DNA of 64,000 nucleotides. Source: Epiperipatus broadwayi (lineage: Eukaryota; Onychophora; Udeonychophora; Euonychophora; Peripatidae). Both the position numbers and the translations under genes were made by a program. Shown here one piece after another: positions 23,075 to 35,950 of this stretch (position 1 is its first letter; each line of letters starts with the position of its first letter). Location of the stretch: NCBI GenBank assembly GCA_028023455.1, contig JAQFVV010006203.1, forward strand, positions 7,842,821-7,906,820. The letters are read 5' to 3'. The notes beneath the pieces were generated by a model, which saw only the letters and a list, made by a program, of their open reading frames with translations, was not told where the DNA came from and did not search any database.

Positions 23075-25015
23075 TACAAAGTTGAAATAATCTTGAGATA
23101 ATACACATATAAATAAACATACACTAATTCAAGTCATTAAAATTTACAACCCAATTTACAAGTGAGACTTTTCTTAAATGTACTAATTTGACAATATCGT
23201 TTTCAGTTAAATACATGAACAATTATTACTAATTATTTTATTGGGCTATAGATTATTTAATTTTTAGTCCAGATATAAACTTCAAATTTAATTAAATATT
23301 AATATAATAATTATTAAATTCCAGCATAATATTATTCACTTACTTTCTTAGTCTTTTTTCTAGTCAATTATTATATTTAAATATACTACAAAACTTTCAA
23401 TGTTGTCTGTACACACTTGAGTGCAGTAATTGAAAGTTTTGCACTATACTATTAAAATTTACAACTCTATGTGCACATATACATAAGTTCACAATTAGTT
23501 TATTTATATTTTTTAAAATCACTAAGTAAATATTTCTTTTTTTTTTTACAAGTCACACACATACAACCAAACAAACAAACAAAAAAAAGCTCAAAAATCA
23601 TAATTACTGTTATCAATATCAGGAACATAATAATAATTCAAATAAATTTAACTATAATCTGCTTAAATGTAAAAATTTATTATTATTTTACTAATACATG
23701 ATTAAGAAATGGTCAAAGATTAGAATTCTTTAATTTCAAGTGAAAAATATAACCAGATGATAATTAAATATATCCTCTTGCATTGACTGATTAACATGTC
23801 TTCAGAGAATAAAAATAGTACATACAAATGCAGTGATTGAACAAAATAACTGAAATATCAATGATAGCTTTTTAAATAGAATGTTAAGCTAAAATTGCAC
23901 AAATAACTGCATACTCCTGTGTGAAATGAAATTATATAATCTTTAAACATTGTTAAGAGAAACACAAAGTTATCTGTCATATAAAAAAAAAAAAGCATAA
24001 AATTGGTGGATAGATCAGATTATTATTCTAAGTGACTTCAATAATTCTTAAAATCAGAAGCTTGGAAAGAATCTCTGATGTGTAATATCATTGTCATATT
24101 CCTTAAACCAATATGACTACATGAACTGTAGCATTATTACCCTCAAGAAATGTCTATGAATAATGGTTCATTATGGAATAAAATGTTCAAATAGTCTATG
24201 TATGGGAAGAATCTGTGTGAAGTAGCAAGGAAATCATGAGATATCACCACCCAAAAGTTTGATTATGATTGGTTTGAGAACATTATAATGGCTGTTTAAA
24301 CTATATTTAGAGTACCATATTTAACAAAATTAAGACAGACTGGCTGATAAATTTGTTTTAATGATTATCAAAGAATTTCTACCCATGATTGGGGAAAAAT
24401 ATAATCAATGATTTATCTGTCTGATATGATGCCCCCACTCATCCAAGATTCAGTTCTTATACCTGTGAGACAAGTCAAAAATAATCTGCTTGTGAAAATC
24501 ATAAAATTGTTTTGGTAGTATGAAAATTAACTGATACTGCAGTGATTGATCAACTGAAGTATCATGTTTTTATATTCATTGGGTCATCTCAGTATGAAGA
24601 GATTTTTACCACAAATCTAGCAGATTTTGTCTTTTCATCTTTATTACATGCCATCATTATTTCGGGGATTACTGATCATGAAACATTAAGCATTTTATTA
24701 CTCTAAACACCAATGCTATTAGCCAATCCCCAATTGTTGGTGGTTGATCAGACTTTTTTAAAACTCGGAGCAGATACAAGTTCTTTTCAAGAAAAAAACT
24801 AGGATCAGCTCTCTCTTGATACTGTTTACAATAATATATATTTTCAATTCTTGTATATTCAATCTTATCTGAAGTAATCAATCTAATAAAAAGTAATCAC
24901 AGATAAAAATTTAGTCATGCATGGCAAGGGAATCTAAAAATGATGATGTGGGCAAATAAGCTTTAATAATTCACTATCCCAATGATTATATAAGAAAAAA
25001 CTTTTTTTAATTTCT
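23075..25015. other. AT-rich stretch with a possible LINE endonuclease trace
   Basis: A hairpin pairs CAAAACTTTCAAT near 23389 with ATTGAAAGTTTTG near 23430. In the plus strand, IILSDFNNS near 24025-24050 and GITDHETLSILL near 24665-24700 resemble the DFN and SDH motifs of LINE endonucleases. They are about 600 bases apart, further than normal, so this remains uncertain. Confidence 0.3.
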
Positions 25016-25020
25016 GGTTT

Positions 25021-25578
25021 ATATATATTAAACTTTTCTATATATTCTCCTCATATACACTTCAATGCAATTTTTATATAATTCCTCCTTTATTTTCCTT
25101 ACAGTTTTGAATGTCCTGCAATCTTCATCAGAGCTACAACATTTAAAGATATAACTATTATTTATATTCATATGTTTTACTTTATTATTCATAATTACAT
25201 CTAATTTTACCTTTGCATCTTTTAATTTATACTTATTTATTTATTAATTATTATTATTTTTACCTCTAATTTATCTATCATTTTACATCATTATACATTT
25301 CTATTATTTCAATCTCTTTTATTACTTTTTCTATTATTTGTGATAAATTAGAGGTAAAAATAAAAATAGAATAAAAAATAATAATAATAAATAATAAGTA
25401 TAAATTAAAAGATGTAAAGGTAAACTTAGATGTAATTATGAATAATAATGTAAAAAATATGCATATGATTATATGTTTAGTGCAGGACAGTTGAACTGTA
25501 AGGAAAATAAAGGAGGAATTATATAAAAATTGCATTAAGTGTACTTGAGGAAAGTATATAGAAAACTTTAATATATAT
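25021..25578. repeat. foldback element, copy B
   Basis: Left arm 25021-25275 and right arm 25342-25578 are reverse complements. They share the outer arm of copy A (TATTCTCCTCATATACAC, TTAATGCAATTTTTATATAA) and its core. The left arm keeps the whole core on the minus strand (AGCTCTGATGAAGATTGCAG near 25117-25134). The right arm has lost about 20 bases there, leaving GTGCAGGACAGTTGAA. The loop is about 65 bases. No coding content. Confidence 0.8.
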
Positions 25579-25579
25579 G

Positions 25580-27640
25580 AATATATGAAAAAAGATGCAA
25601 AGAAACTGAAAAAGAGATGAATAATTTCGGGTTTAACAAGATACTATAAATTTATAGAAAAATTCAGGGATTTTAGTGAATCTAATATATTTACAGTATT
25701 TTTTCTTAAGTGAAATAAAACTTTTAGATAAAAGATGATTTAGAAACCATTAAATAATATTATTTAAAAAAAAAAAAAAAAGAGGATAAAAAATGTGAGC
25801 ACATAGAAAAAAAATTAACCCATATTTAGTAATAAAAGTTTAGAGATCTTCATAACTTTTTTTCATAATTTTAGAGCAACTGTATTCTCAAATTCTTTGA
25901 AAATAAAAAATAAACAAAGTTATCATATAAATATTTTAAATAAAATTTAGAAATAATTTAAATATTATAAGTATAACTAGTATTTTTAAAAAATAAAACC
26001 AAAAAACAATTATTTTATCTAACCATCCATCTATTCATCTCAATCTATTTACATAAACATTAAACTGATAAACAAAATTTCAAACATAAATTTATATAAT
26101 GTAGTTTTGCAAATTGAAAAAAATAAAGACCCTTACAACAACAAAAAAATGTTTGTATTGTCTCATATCCATTTAAATTAAAATTAGATGAGTTATGAAT
26201 TTATTATTACATCTATGACCCAAAACATTATAATTATATATTTCAATGGTTCACTCTTTTTATCAATAAGTTCAGCAAATATAAAAGATTCATTTATATC
26301 TGCAAAATCAGTTCTTTAAGAGATGCCAATTAGAAATTCATACTTAATAGCAGAATTTATCAGAAAAGTCATCTCTAAAAGAACTGATATTGCAGACATA
26401 AATAATCATTTTACATTTGCTGGGATTTCTGAAAAAGAGAGCAGTGCATTGTTATAAATGCTGTTTGCATAAGTTATCATTTACATTTATTGAAAGAGCT
26501 GTATTTATATATATATTTAACATTGTATTCAAAACATGAATCTGGTATGTTTATTTGAATTTGTGAAAATTTCACTGAAATTCAGATTCAACATTAATAC
26601 ATGATATATAGGTCAACAAATGTTTATTTTTAACTACAACAGAACTATAATTCATCATAACTTAATAATCCATAAATTTTAATCCATTTATATACTGTGC
26701 CATTACAATTTGGTCACTAGCCAAATTTATAGTAATGTGCATGTAGAAAAGGTCAAACAAAATCATCATCACAATTTTATATAATCATAAAAGAAGCTGT
26801 AGGGCATCCAAGTTCAAACCCTTCCAGATCAAAATTTCAAAAGCTTTAAACAGAAAGAATGGGACAACAATTATATGCTTTATTTGTGTGTGTGTTGATA
26901 GAAAGGTAATACAAACATTTAAACTATTTAATATTTAAATTTTCTGTTAAAAAGCAAAGTTATAATGCATACATATAGGCAATGTATGTGTAAATTATTT
27001 AATTGTTGTATATTTCAAATATTAAACATTTTAACTTTCTTTAAAACTAACCTATGCTTGATCAATTTTAATGTCTTATTCTATACTTTTATTTTGCTTT
27101 TCTTTAATTATAAGTGGGATTTAAAAGTTACAGATTTAATTAAATAATTGGTTTATAATTCCTAAGCTAGCAATCATATTATTTAAGGTTAGTTTATGAA
27201 TGATTTGAAAGAATGCAGGATGTGTGTACATTACATACAAAATTTTACATTTCCTAAATATTGAAAGAAAAGGAAGTATTAAATCTGTCAAATTATTTTT
27301 TTTTGTACAATTTTTTTTGTTAAAAGAGGAAATCTGTTTAATCAGATATCGATCTTTGTAGCAATTTTTTTTTTTTGTAAATGATTGTTTCACTTTGGAA
27401 GCTTATCATGAGTCAGAACTATAATTTTTGAAATTGTCTTATCAAGATCTAAAGAAGGAAGCTCAAAGATTTGAAGTGTTACCTGGATGTTAAAAAGAAA
27501 AAAAAAACAAAAGAAAGGAAATAAGAATTGAGTCTATTTTTTTTTTTAAAACAAAAGTGTCTGGAAAAAGGATTAAACTTTTCAGTTGAAAAATACTTTG
27601 GTTGAAAATAAATTAGAGATCTAATTAAAACAAATTTGTC
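25580..27640. other. AT-rich noncoding stretch with one hairpin
   Basis: No gene recognised. GTTCAAACCCTTCC near 26812 looks like an isolated B box. An A run of 16 lies near 25765-25781. Confidence 0.5.
26288..26408. repeat. short inverted repeat, MITE-like
   Basis: Arms of about 38 bp (26288-26325 and 26370-26408) pair with few mismatches. The shared sequence runs ATTTATRTCTGCAA, ATCAGTTCTTT and AGAGATG. The spacer is 44 bases. The size suits a small nonautonomous DNA element. No target duplication is certain. Confidence 0.55.
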
Positions 27641-27664
27641 CAAAAATAGCAAGTGATGCTATCT

Positions 27665-27760
27665 CTGATTGGTTAAGGTAGCTAAAAATTGGATATAAAA
27701 AGCTGTCTTGAATTATTATTGGGATTGATTCAGATTATTAAACTATAATATTGAACGTTG
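27665..27760 (+). promoter_or_regulatory. possible Pol II core promoter
   Basis: An inverted CCAAT box (GATTGGTTAAGG) near 27667 and another ATTGG near 27690 precede a TATA-like ATATAAAAAGC near 27695-27705. A start site would fall near 27725-27735. The sequence after it to about 28265 is less AT-rich than average and ends at GATCG|GTAATA, a weak donor. It could be the promoter and leader of a host gene or of a transposon. No reading frame longer than 41 codons is present. Confidence 0.25.
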
Positions 27761-29600
27761 AAAATATAAGAGATGGCGGGCTAGAAAAATTATATGTATA
27801 TTCCATTTGCCGGACCATCTGGAGGAAGCTGCACATCACATAGGAAAGAAAAGATGTGTCTAAAATAATATTCTACAACTTTCAACTGACCAGATAAATA
27901 AGATGTTTTTAATAGAAGGAAGAAAGCATTCACCTGCATTCAAAGAAGATGAATTAATCTACTGATAAATATTAATCATCAAGTCCAATTAATTGTTACA
28001 ACAACTGATTTTAAACTCAAGAAAATTTACAAATGGGAAAACAACTGCTGTATTTCATCCACATGCTTGACAAGAAGAGAAGAAAATTTACTATAATGAT
28101 TTCCAAATTGTCCACTAAAGCAAATAACCTCAATAGAGTCATCATCATCAAATAGTTATCCACCTCAAGAGATTGTTCCCAGTAAAACGGAAATGGTAGC
28201 TACAGAAATATAAACATTATACAAGACAAGTTTGAACCCTTGGAAATTCGCCACAAACAAAAGATCGGTAATATGACTTTTTATATCTATTTTCTTTATG
28301 ATATCAGTCTTAATAAACATTTTAGCGATAAAGTGGTATATTTTTATTTAAAGAACTTTTAAAGACTATTCAGATCGATTAAAACAAGAATGTCTTACTA
28401 ATAATAACTTTGAGCTTCATAAATGACCTTGATTGTATGAAAATTATTTGTTTATTAATTTTACAATATTAATGTGTAAAACAATTTTTTTTTTTTATGG
28501 TATTATGATTTTAGTTTTAACTAATATATTATTATTTTGGTTTTAAATAATATTTTGTTATCATGGGATAAAACACGCACATACATAATAATATTTTTAT
28601 ATGTGTATAATTGGAAGTGAATGTGGAATAATGAGTAGTATTAGAATATTAGATTATTTTGTTTCAAGTTCAGTATAGATTTCAGCGCTTGGAAGGGAGG
28701 GGGAGAAAATTTAAAACTTTTTTCTAAAACTTGCTCTTTCAATTTTACTAACATTTTTTTTTACATTCTATTTACATGTTAGATTTTTAAAGTATGTGTG
28801 CTAATGAGCAGATAATATTTTTTTTTAAATACTTTTCTCATGGAGTGAAAATCATGGTCAATGTGACGTCCAACTTAATACAAAATACATTTGAAGGGAA
28901 AGGGGGAAGAACTTAAAATTAATCTGAGGATTGTTATATAATCAATTATTATCATTATTATTATTCATGTCAATTTTCATATTTATCTAGAAATTTTTAT
29001 GTATATGTTAAGAATGTAGTAATAAATATTAGTTTGTTTTATTAAACGAGGCGTATATATTTCATTAAGTGTAGTCTTGGTTAAGTGTGATTATTCATCA
29101 TCATCAATGGTTGAATATTAGTTATTTAAGATATAAGTAAATATGCTAAAATTAAGCAATAATTATGAATTTCTTTATAAAATTTAGTTTTATGTTTAGG
29201 CTTAGTCCTAGAGCTGTAGTTGAAACCCTTGTCATTATCGTTATTATTATCATCATCATCATCATCATCAACGTTTTAATTAATGAGCTGTTTAACTGTT
29301 TAAAGGCCATAAATAAATATTGATTTTATAATATTTAGTGATCTCTTAGTATTATTATAACCACATCCCATCATCTATTTCATGCAAGGATGAGTGAATT
29401 GCCATCCTCAATTAGTTATATATAATCTGAGCTAGTAAACTTACAAAACTATTGAAACACATTTGTTATGCTAAGATCTGAGAAATGATTTATGTCTAAT
29501 ATACTCCACTTTGGTTTAAAGATGTTTTACTTTTACCTAACTATTAGTGCTTATAGTGATATGGCTCAAAAAGCAAAATCTCTCATTTTTATTAGAAATA
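27760..29600. other. noncoding stretch
   Basis: Between 27760 and 28265 the composition is less AT-rich, with a 41-codon plus-strand frame from 28033. After that it is AT-rich. ATC triplet runs occur near 28140 and 29246-29268, as often left by LINE tails. No gene recognised. Confidence 0.45.
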
Positions 29601-29604
29601 AAGT

Positions 29605-29697
29605 ACCAAAAAGGGATTCAAACCCGGTACATGTGAAAGGTTATCAGATATAACCGTGTCTAGATTCAGATAATCTAGTGGCGCCCTGCTAGACCAT
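29605..29697 (-). repeat. tRNA-derived SINE-like head
   Basis: On the minus strand TGGTCTAGCAGGGCG resembles an A box of the Gly/Glu/Asp tRNA type. CCGGGTTTGAATCCC is a nearly perfect B box about 50 bases later. The gap holds a small palindrome (CTAGATTATCTGAATCTAG). The spacing exceeds that of a functional tRNA, so this is probably a SINE or tRNA relic. Confidence 0.5.
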
Positions 29698-29699
29698 AT

Positions 29700-31335
29700 T
29701 CACTTAGTATTTGTTTAAACATGCACTTAACATCAAACCAAGAAATGAAAGTGGATAAAACCTACTGCCTGTATACCTGAGTTATATTTTATTGAATTAC
29801 TAGTGTACTCACTTCACGTGATTTCATATAATACTTGTTATTTTAATTTGTTTATAATTCTTATAATCATTCTATGGACAACTCAGGTATGGTAATATCT
29901 TTTTTTTGATTCATTTATTTATGTTACAATACACATGCATATACATTTTTCTGTCAAAAAGTATATAGCAATATTCAATTCACAAGATATGAAACTTATC
30001 ATATGAGAGTCCTATATAATGTTAGATTTAAATTTCAAATTGCCAATTTCTGATATTTTCTTGTGACACAAGTTCTTTGTGCTATCATTTAATATATTTG
30101 CTTGATTAAGTATCATCATAGATTTAAAATTTCTTAATAGTAATTTGATGAAAAATTGGTACACATATTTAGGTATTTTGATTAACCTATAACATAATAC
30201 AGACTGACAATTAAATTTCAGACTTTTGTCTTTCACCATTAGTCATTTTAAACTACAAGAGTAAACTATTCAAATACTATAATGATTTGTGATTTTTAGT
30301 TTTTCTTGTAAAATTAGCAGTTAAAAAAGATCTGGAAACAAATATCAATTTTTAAATTTCTTAAATAAATTTTTTTGTAGACCATATAGTATAGTCTGCA
30401 TAAATATTATAAAACTTATGAACATTATTTTATAAAAGTAAAATATATATATAAATCAAATGTTCCTGGCCTATAAAGGTCATAGTTTTTTTAAATGACT
30501 GCTTTAACATTTTTTTTTTTTAAAGATTTAATGTAAATTAAACAAAACATTTTTTGTATTACGGTTTATTAATGGGGAAATTACTTGTACTATTTTTTTT
30601 TAATTGGTTGCTTTAACAATTTTTTTTTTTTTGCTTTGCAGAATTACTTGCTTTGAATAAAATTTTAAATATACCTGGGAAACCTATTAATGGCAGAATT
30701 ACTTCCTTCGCATAAAAGATTTTTCATAATATGGACAAACATACAAATTTTTTTAAAATTTGACATATGACAGCCTTATGAACAAAATAGGGATTTTATA
30801 TATAAGATTTAATGCATTATATAGTGCATATTACAAATGTAACTCCAAAAGTTATTAAAATAGATAGATATAATTATTTAAGTTTCAAGAAATTTCAAAT
30901 GATTATGAAACACAGGATAAAAATAGGAAGGTTAAAGATTTATTGTTGCTATTTTATATGATCCCTGTTGGTCTGGCAAAATAGTTAATTTGCAAAGGCC
31001 TATGAATAAAAATTCATTATTCAATCTTTACTATTGTGCATTTGTTATAATAATGATTCCATCATGTACTTCTCTAATATTTTCACAATTAAAGAAGAGC
31101 AGAAATATACATTATAAGAAACTATTACAATTGAGAAAATTATTAAATAGTACTTTTTTTCTAACCATTGTCATTATAATTCTGAAAATAATTTGTCTGA
31201 ACAGTTTTTGGAAATTACTCAGAACTCTCAGAAAATATCCTGCCAATAGACTATTATTTTAAATATTTGACATATGGATTTTTTTTTTAATGGGTTAACT
31301 ATTAACTACTATCAAAAATGAATCTATAAATTCCA
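29700..31335. other. AT-rich noncoding stretch
   Basis: Nothing recognised beyond T runs. It may hold the 3' flank of the minus-strand LINE that ends near 31340. Confidence 0.5.
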
Positions 31336-31339
31336 ACTA

Positions 31340-32720
31340 GAAAATATAATCATTACAGACTTTATTAAATCCTTCAATTCTGTCTTGTATTCTTAAATTT
31401 GACAGTAGTTAATTATGTGAGCATGGTTTGTGGTTCATCACACTTATATAGGTCAGTGATATTAAATTCCATTTATAAAGTAGATGAGTACTATGACTAT
31501 AAATGATCTGAATCTGTCATTGAGATTTCAATAGTACTTAGGAAGATCTAGAAAAAGAAATCTGTTTATAACCTCACATAAAACCCCATTTTCTAATTAT
31601 ACAATCCTATAATTATTTGAAGATTCTTCATGGAACTTCCAAAAGGAAGACAAGACTTAGATATATCTTAAGATAATGGCAAATCTCATATACTTAACAG
31701 CCTTTTATATATTTTTTGTGAGGCAAGTTCTCTTCTGATACCTGATAGAGAAATATCTAAAAATCTGGAAGCTATTTAAAGAAATAGATTTGAATGTATC
31801 AATAATATTTCTCAAGATATAAGTTTAGTGTAGACAATTTATCTTCAAACAGAGGAACAATATTCATCAGTAAAATTTGCCAATTGCTAAGAAATCTGTG
31901 TGTAAAGTAATTGCACCACAACCCCAAGTTGTGTCAGTCAGTTTTCAAAGAGATTATTCCTATAAACTATTTCAGATTTAACTTTTGATAGATGAAAAAA
32001 ATAAATTAGATTATAGTTCAAAGTTATTCTTAAGTTTTAGTCTATTGATGTAGAAGTTTTATTTAGATGACTTTTCCCCAATGAAGTATACTGGCTTTTC
32101 CAGATTACAAAGATTTCCAAAGTTTTTACATCCATATTAAGAGACTTTCTTATTTCCGAAAACAAACATTTTCAGCATAGCTGAATTTTCTGAATTCTGC
32201 TTTTAGAAGATCAATGATAAATATATGAAATAAAAGAGAGAATTAAATTCTGATGAAGACTATTCTGCAAATTTTTTAAAACCAGTATCATTTGAGATTT
32301 TTCTATTGGAGAACATTTTTGTCAAGTAAATTAATGATTTTCATGCATTTAAGGATTTGAGATTTTTAGAAAAACTATTTTCCCCAAATATAATCATAAG
32401 TTAAGATTAGATCAAAAAAGATAGTACCAATTTCTGGTTTGTTTTGAAAATCATTTTTGTCAATTATTAAAGATAAAAACTAGTTCACAGTAATTTCTTT
32501 CTGGTTAAATCCAACCTGCTTAATAAAAAAGTGGCTCTCACCTACAGACTTAATTTTGTTAATATGATTCTTTCAAGTAACTTACAAAGAACATATAATA
32601 ATGAAGACGGGTAATAATTTTTAGTTCACCTGTTAGGTTTATTTATAGGTTTTAAAATTGTCATATTTCTGTTTTCATGACAAATTTTCTGAATATGTTT
32701 TTGTATTAATACTGCTAAAA
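31340..32720 (-). pseudogene. Jockey-like LINE reverse transcriptase and C-terminal tail
   Basis: Read on the minus strand, with numerous stops and shifts, the motifs of a Jockey-superfamily ORF2 appear in order. ILKPINKP and YPSSLLYVLCKLLERII lie near 32590-32660. QVGFNQKEITV lies near 32510, and IGTIFFDLILTYDYIW (family AVFLDLxAAYDTVW) near 32400. FSLLFHIFIIDL (family PLLFNIYINDL) and a YAEN block in place of YADD lie near 32170-32250. LNMDVKTLEIF and a W-rich block follow. The end has SLYKWNLI, NHKPCSHN and RIEGFNKVC (31345-31470), the usual cysteine/histidine C terminus. The endonuclease half is not seen. The catalytic aspartates are altered, so the copy is dead. Confidence 0.75.
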
Positions 32721-32724
32721 TTTT

Positions 32725-33490
32725 TGTCAATCATACTTTGGTTTTAATGTCAGTTTTTTTTATAGAAATTCTGGAAATATGTTACCTAGTGCTGAAGCCT
32801 AGCAATTTAAAACAATACACTATAATATTGTTTTCTTTTCTTTGACAGAAATAATATATAAATACTATTTAACATGTGGAAGATTTGGAAAAATTCATGT
32901 ATAACAAAATGATTGAATCATAATAGATACATTAAAAGATGTGAAAAGACATCATGAAAATATAAAAATAGTTAAACGAGATATTTGAAAAGTTTTAATT
33001 AGATAACTGCACATATAGCGGATTCGGAACTTTGATGTGTAAAAAATCTTGACAAGTTTTGTTGCTGAATTGTGTTTCATAAACAAACTGAATGAATATT
33101 AAAAACATATACAATTAAAGATTCAACAACCAATAAAATAACAGTAAAAAAGAATTTAAAAAAGTAACTATCATAACTGCTATGGAAAACTAATATTTCT
33201 TACAATTTCAGCTCATTTTGAAAAAAAACTTCAATAACAAAAATTAAATAAATAAATAACCAAACAATAAAAAAATAACATATAACAAGATAAGAAATTT
33301 TATATAAAAGCTGATTTTTTTAGTGCGTAAATTGTTAAATTATTTATATATTAAAATATTTGATACTTCCTTTAAAATAAATTAATATGCTCTTAATTTT
33401 TTAATGCAAATAAATCATTATAAGAATAATAGAAAAGGAATTTCACACACGAATTATATTAGGCACAAAATTTTATTTATAGTAGAAAAA
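32725..33490. other. AT-rich noncoding stretch
   Basis: No gene recognised. On the minus strand this is where the LINE endonuclease would be expected, but I could not make it out. Confidence 0.45.
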
Positions 33491-33504
33491 GAGTAAAATT
33501 GATC

Positions 33505-33680
33505 TCTTAGTAGTCATTGATGAAGAGGCCATGATTTGGAAATCAAATCTTAAGTCAGATAAAACTTGGGACAATTTTTAAGCTTTAAATAAGTTTAGGA
33601 TTTTTCTTTCGGATATCCAGTCCATAGCCAATCCAACTAGCCATCCAAAAGTGGTCAATAAATGAATATAAAGCTATTTT
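33505..33680 (+). repeat. SINE-like copy sharing a body with 4.6 and 55.9 kb
   Basis: The part ATCCAGTCCATAGCCAATCC, then AACTAGCCATCC, then GTGGTCAATAAATG lines up with GTAGCCCAACTGGCCAATC, then TTGGTCAATAAATG near 55.93-55.97 kb. It also lines up with the shorter body near 4.62 kb. The head (GTAGTCATTGATGAAGAGGC) is too degenerate to call a tRNA origin on its own. Confidence 0.4.
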
Positions 33681-33689
33681 AATCTAGAG

Positions 33690-34430
33690 AGTAAAACAAG
33701 AAAATTCAAAATACTTATATCTGGCAAGTTGATATCTTCTTCACTATTCACTTTTGGAATACTAGTACTGACAAGGTTTTATATTTTGAAGACTGCTTAC
33801 TTCCTCCCCAATTACACATAATTAAAATTTTTGTATAAAACAACAACATTAACAACTTTTTAAGAGAAAATTAGATAATGTTCATACTCTTTGGACCATC
33901 TTAAAGATGCTGTTTAAAAACAAAAAAAAATTATACCATTGAATTATTATATTATGCCTAACTTTATATCACAATTCCAATTTTAAAATCAGAAAATATT
34001 TTCCCCATAGTTATTTCACCTTGTCCTAATATGAAATCATCAAAGTCACAGCCAATTATGTGAAACTGCAAAATATATAGAAAAATAAATAGGTATGAGG
34101 AAGTTATCTATTATGCTAATAAATAAATATATATATCTAGAATTTATAAATTTGTTTGTATTAAAATTCTAGTATTAGTTATAGTAGGATTATAAAATGT
34201 TTAGTAATTTATAAGTCAATAGGATTATACACACAGACATATATATATAAACACACACACACTAAAATAGAAAATCATAACATTACAAAACTAGCCAAAG
34301 AACATTTTATTAAAATTCTCTCATGATCACAGTTTCATCTATTAATAAATAGATCTTCTCAAGTGAAATTCAGCAAGATAAAACAACATATATATACATA
34401 TATAAAGTAGTCTTCCCATAATTCACCTCA
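33690..34430. other. AT-rich stretch with dinucleotide runs
   Basis: Short TA and CA dinucleotide runs lie at about 34235-34262. TTTTATTTTAGTG-type sequence near 34265-34310 resembles the tail of the Penelope copy near 37.94 kb in reverse orientation, so part of this stretch probably belongs to that element. Confidence 0.4.
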
Positions 34431-34439
34431 AATACCAAA

Positions 34440-35110
34440 CACCTTTAATATCAAAGGATGTTTTCATGAAATTGATGGCCTTAGACTCAAGAAGATATCA
34501 TCAATGTTTATTTGATTCTTTCTAATTCATGTTTTTTTCATAAAAGATATGACCTGTATTCAGTTCATAAATATACAAAGCTAAGCTATGATATCTATTT
34601 TAAACTTTACTCTTATGAACTTCCAACTCTTTCACTAAGACTTAATTTACTCCTGACATATATAAATTTTATGACAACTGCAAGGAATCTTATAAACAAT
34701 ATCAGATATAGATTTAATATCAAATGACTATTTGATCTATTTAATAATGAATTTAAATCAAGGCCTTTCTTCCAGGCCATTTTCATACCACCCAATACAT
34801 GATTACTCTTATAAACCAATCTATAAACCCTTTATTCTCATTAGCAATTAAATTTTTATTATTATTAGACCTAGTTATTTTCATTAAATATATTTCTAAT
34901 AAATTCATGGTTAAAATCCAAATCAAAAAATCAAAAGCAAATTGACTCCTCTGAATACAAACATTATTTTCAAAATTATTAAATATTCTATTCTTATAAT
35001 GAAAATTCAATAAAGAAATTTTCTTATGATTAAAAGTTAATAACTGTCTTATCATATTTCTTAAATTTATTAAGATCAACTTTATCAACACTTAAATCTA
35101 AGTTTTAATT
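34440..35110 (-). pseudogene. Penelope-like element remnant, linker and GIY-YIG domain
   Basis: The minus strand shows VYKIPCSCHKIYICQE near 34660-34715, the start of a Penelope GIY-YIG nuclease with the CxC pair and YI(G) changed to YIC. Further along are HSLALYIYELNTGHIF and YEKNMN near 34530-34600, the HxxxTGH region of the domain, and a LESKAIN block near 34460. Upstream (34740-35100), FKKYDK, GGMKMAWKKG and related segments match the plus-strand copy at 37.1-37.9 kb. Stops and shifts show it is dead. The two copies form an inverted pair. Confidence 0.75.
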
Positions 35111-35945
35111 TAACAAATTCAAAAGCCCCCCCCCCCCCCAAAAAAAAACAAACTAACAAAATTAATCAAAATAAGAGTCATATATCACATGACCCTATCT
35201 CTTAAGCTTGTAAGTTATAAACAATGAGGATTGCCAATTCCTCTACAAGCTTTATGACAAATGCTTAGTTAGAGCCAACACTTAAAATATCTCTGTCAGG
35301 AACCCCTCCCCAAACCCCTGACCATGGTTTTGTGCTTTGGCACTCTTCAGAGAGGTGTCAGGGTAGGTTCAGACACATTAGAATCAAAAGCTTTCAATCT
35401 AAAAAAAAAAATCCTTCAATTTATGTTTCTGGGTAACAAATAAAATCATCATATTTAACAAATAATTTTAAAGAAATAGAAAAATGATTAATAAAACTAC
35501 TCTACAAAAAAATCAATACACATACAGCACTTTAAAGAAGAAATAACACAACCAATAACCCATCGCTCTCTAATCTTTTAAAACACATTATCACATATAA
35601 AATCCTCTAATAATACCAAATCATGAATAACCTTTGTCATATTTTGTATAAATATGTATATCAAAATTCAAGTATAAGTTTTGTACTCCAGAAAAAATAA
35701 GGAAAACATATTTTAGATCACTGATAAGAGTTTAATTAATAATTAAAACTGCATAGAATGTAACAATGGAAGATATTTACGTTTGCAATAAGAAAATTGC
35801 ATTTAATAATTGCCAAGAAGTATTTGCTAATTACAAATATTTTTTGATACAACGTAAATTGAAAATATTGATTAAAAACACCAGTAGGAAAGACAAGACT
35901 GATAACAATCAAAAATGAATCCTGGATTGCCGGCAGCAAACCTAC
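35111..35945. other. noncoding stretch, possible Penelope RT remains
   Basis: C14 followed by A9 at 35126-35148. A GC-richer strip near 35290-35375 (CCCCTCCCCAAACCCCTGAC and more) interrupts the area. On the minus strand this would be the reverse transcriptase part of the Penelope copy ending at 35110, but no active-site motif is readable. Confidence 0.4.
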
Positions 35946-35950
35946 ATGTA

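Noticed and set aside
24020-24720. DFN- and TDH-like motifs suggesting a LINE endonuclease.
   Set aside because: The spacing of about 600 bases is too long for one endonuclease domain, and no motif lies between.
29246-29268. ATC triplet run considered as an RTE tail.
   Set aside because: No RTE coding remains adjacent on either strand; a simple microsatellite is sufficient.
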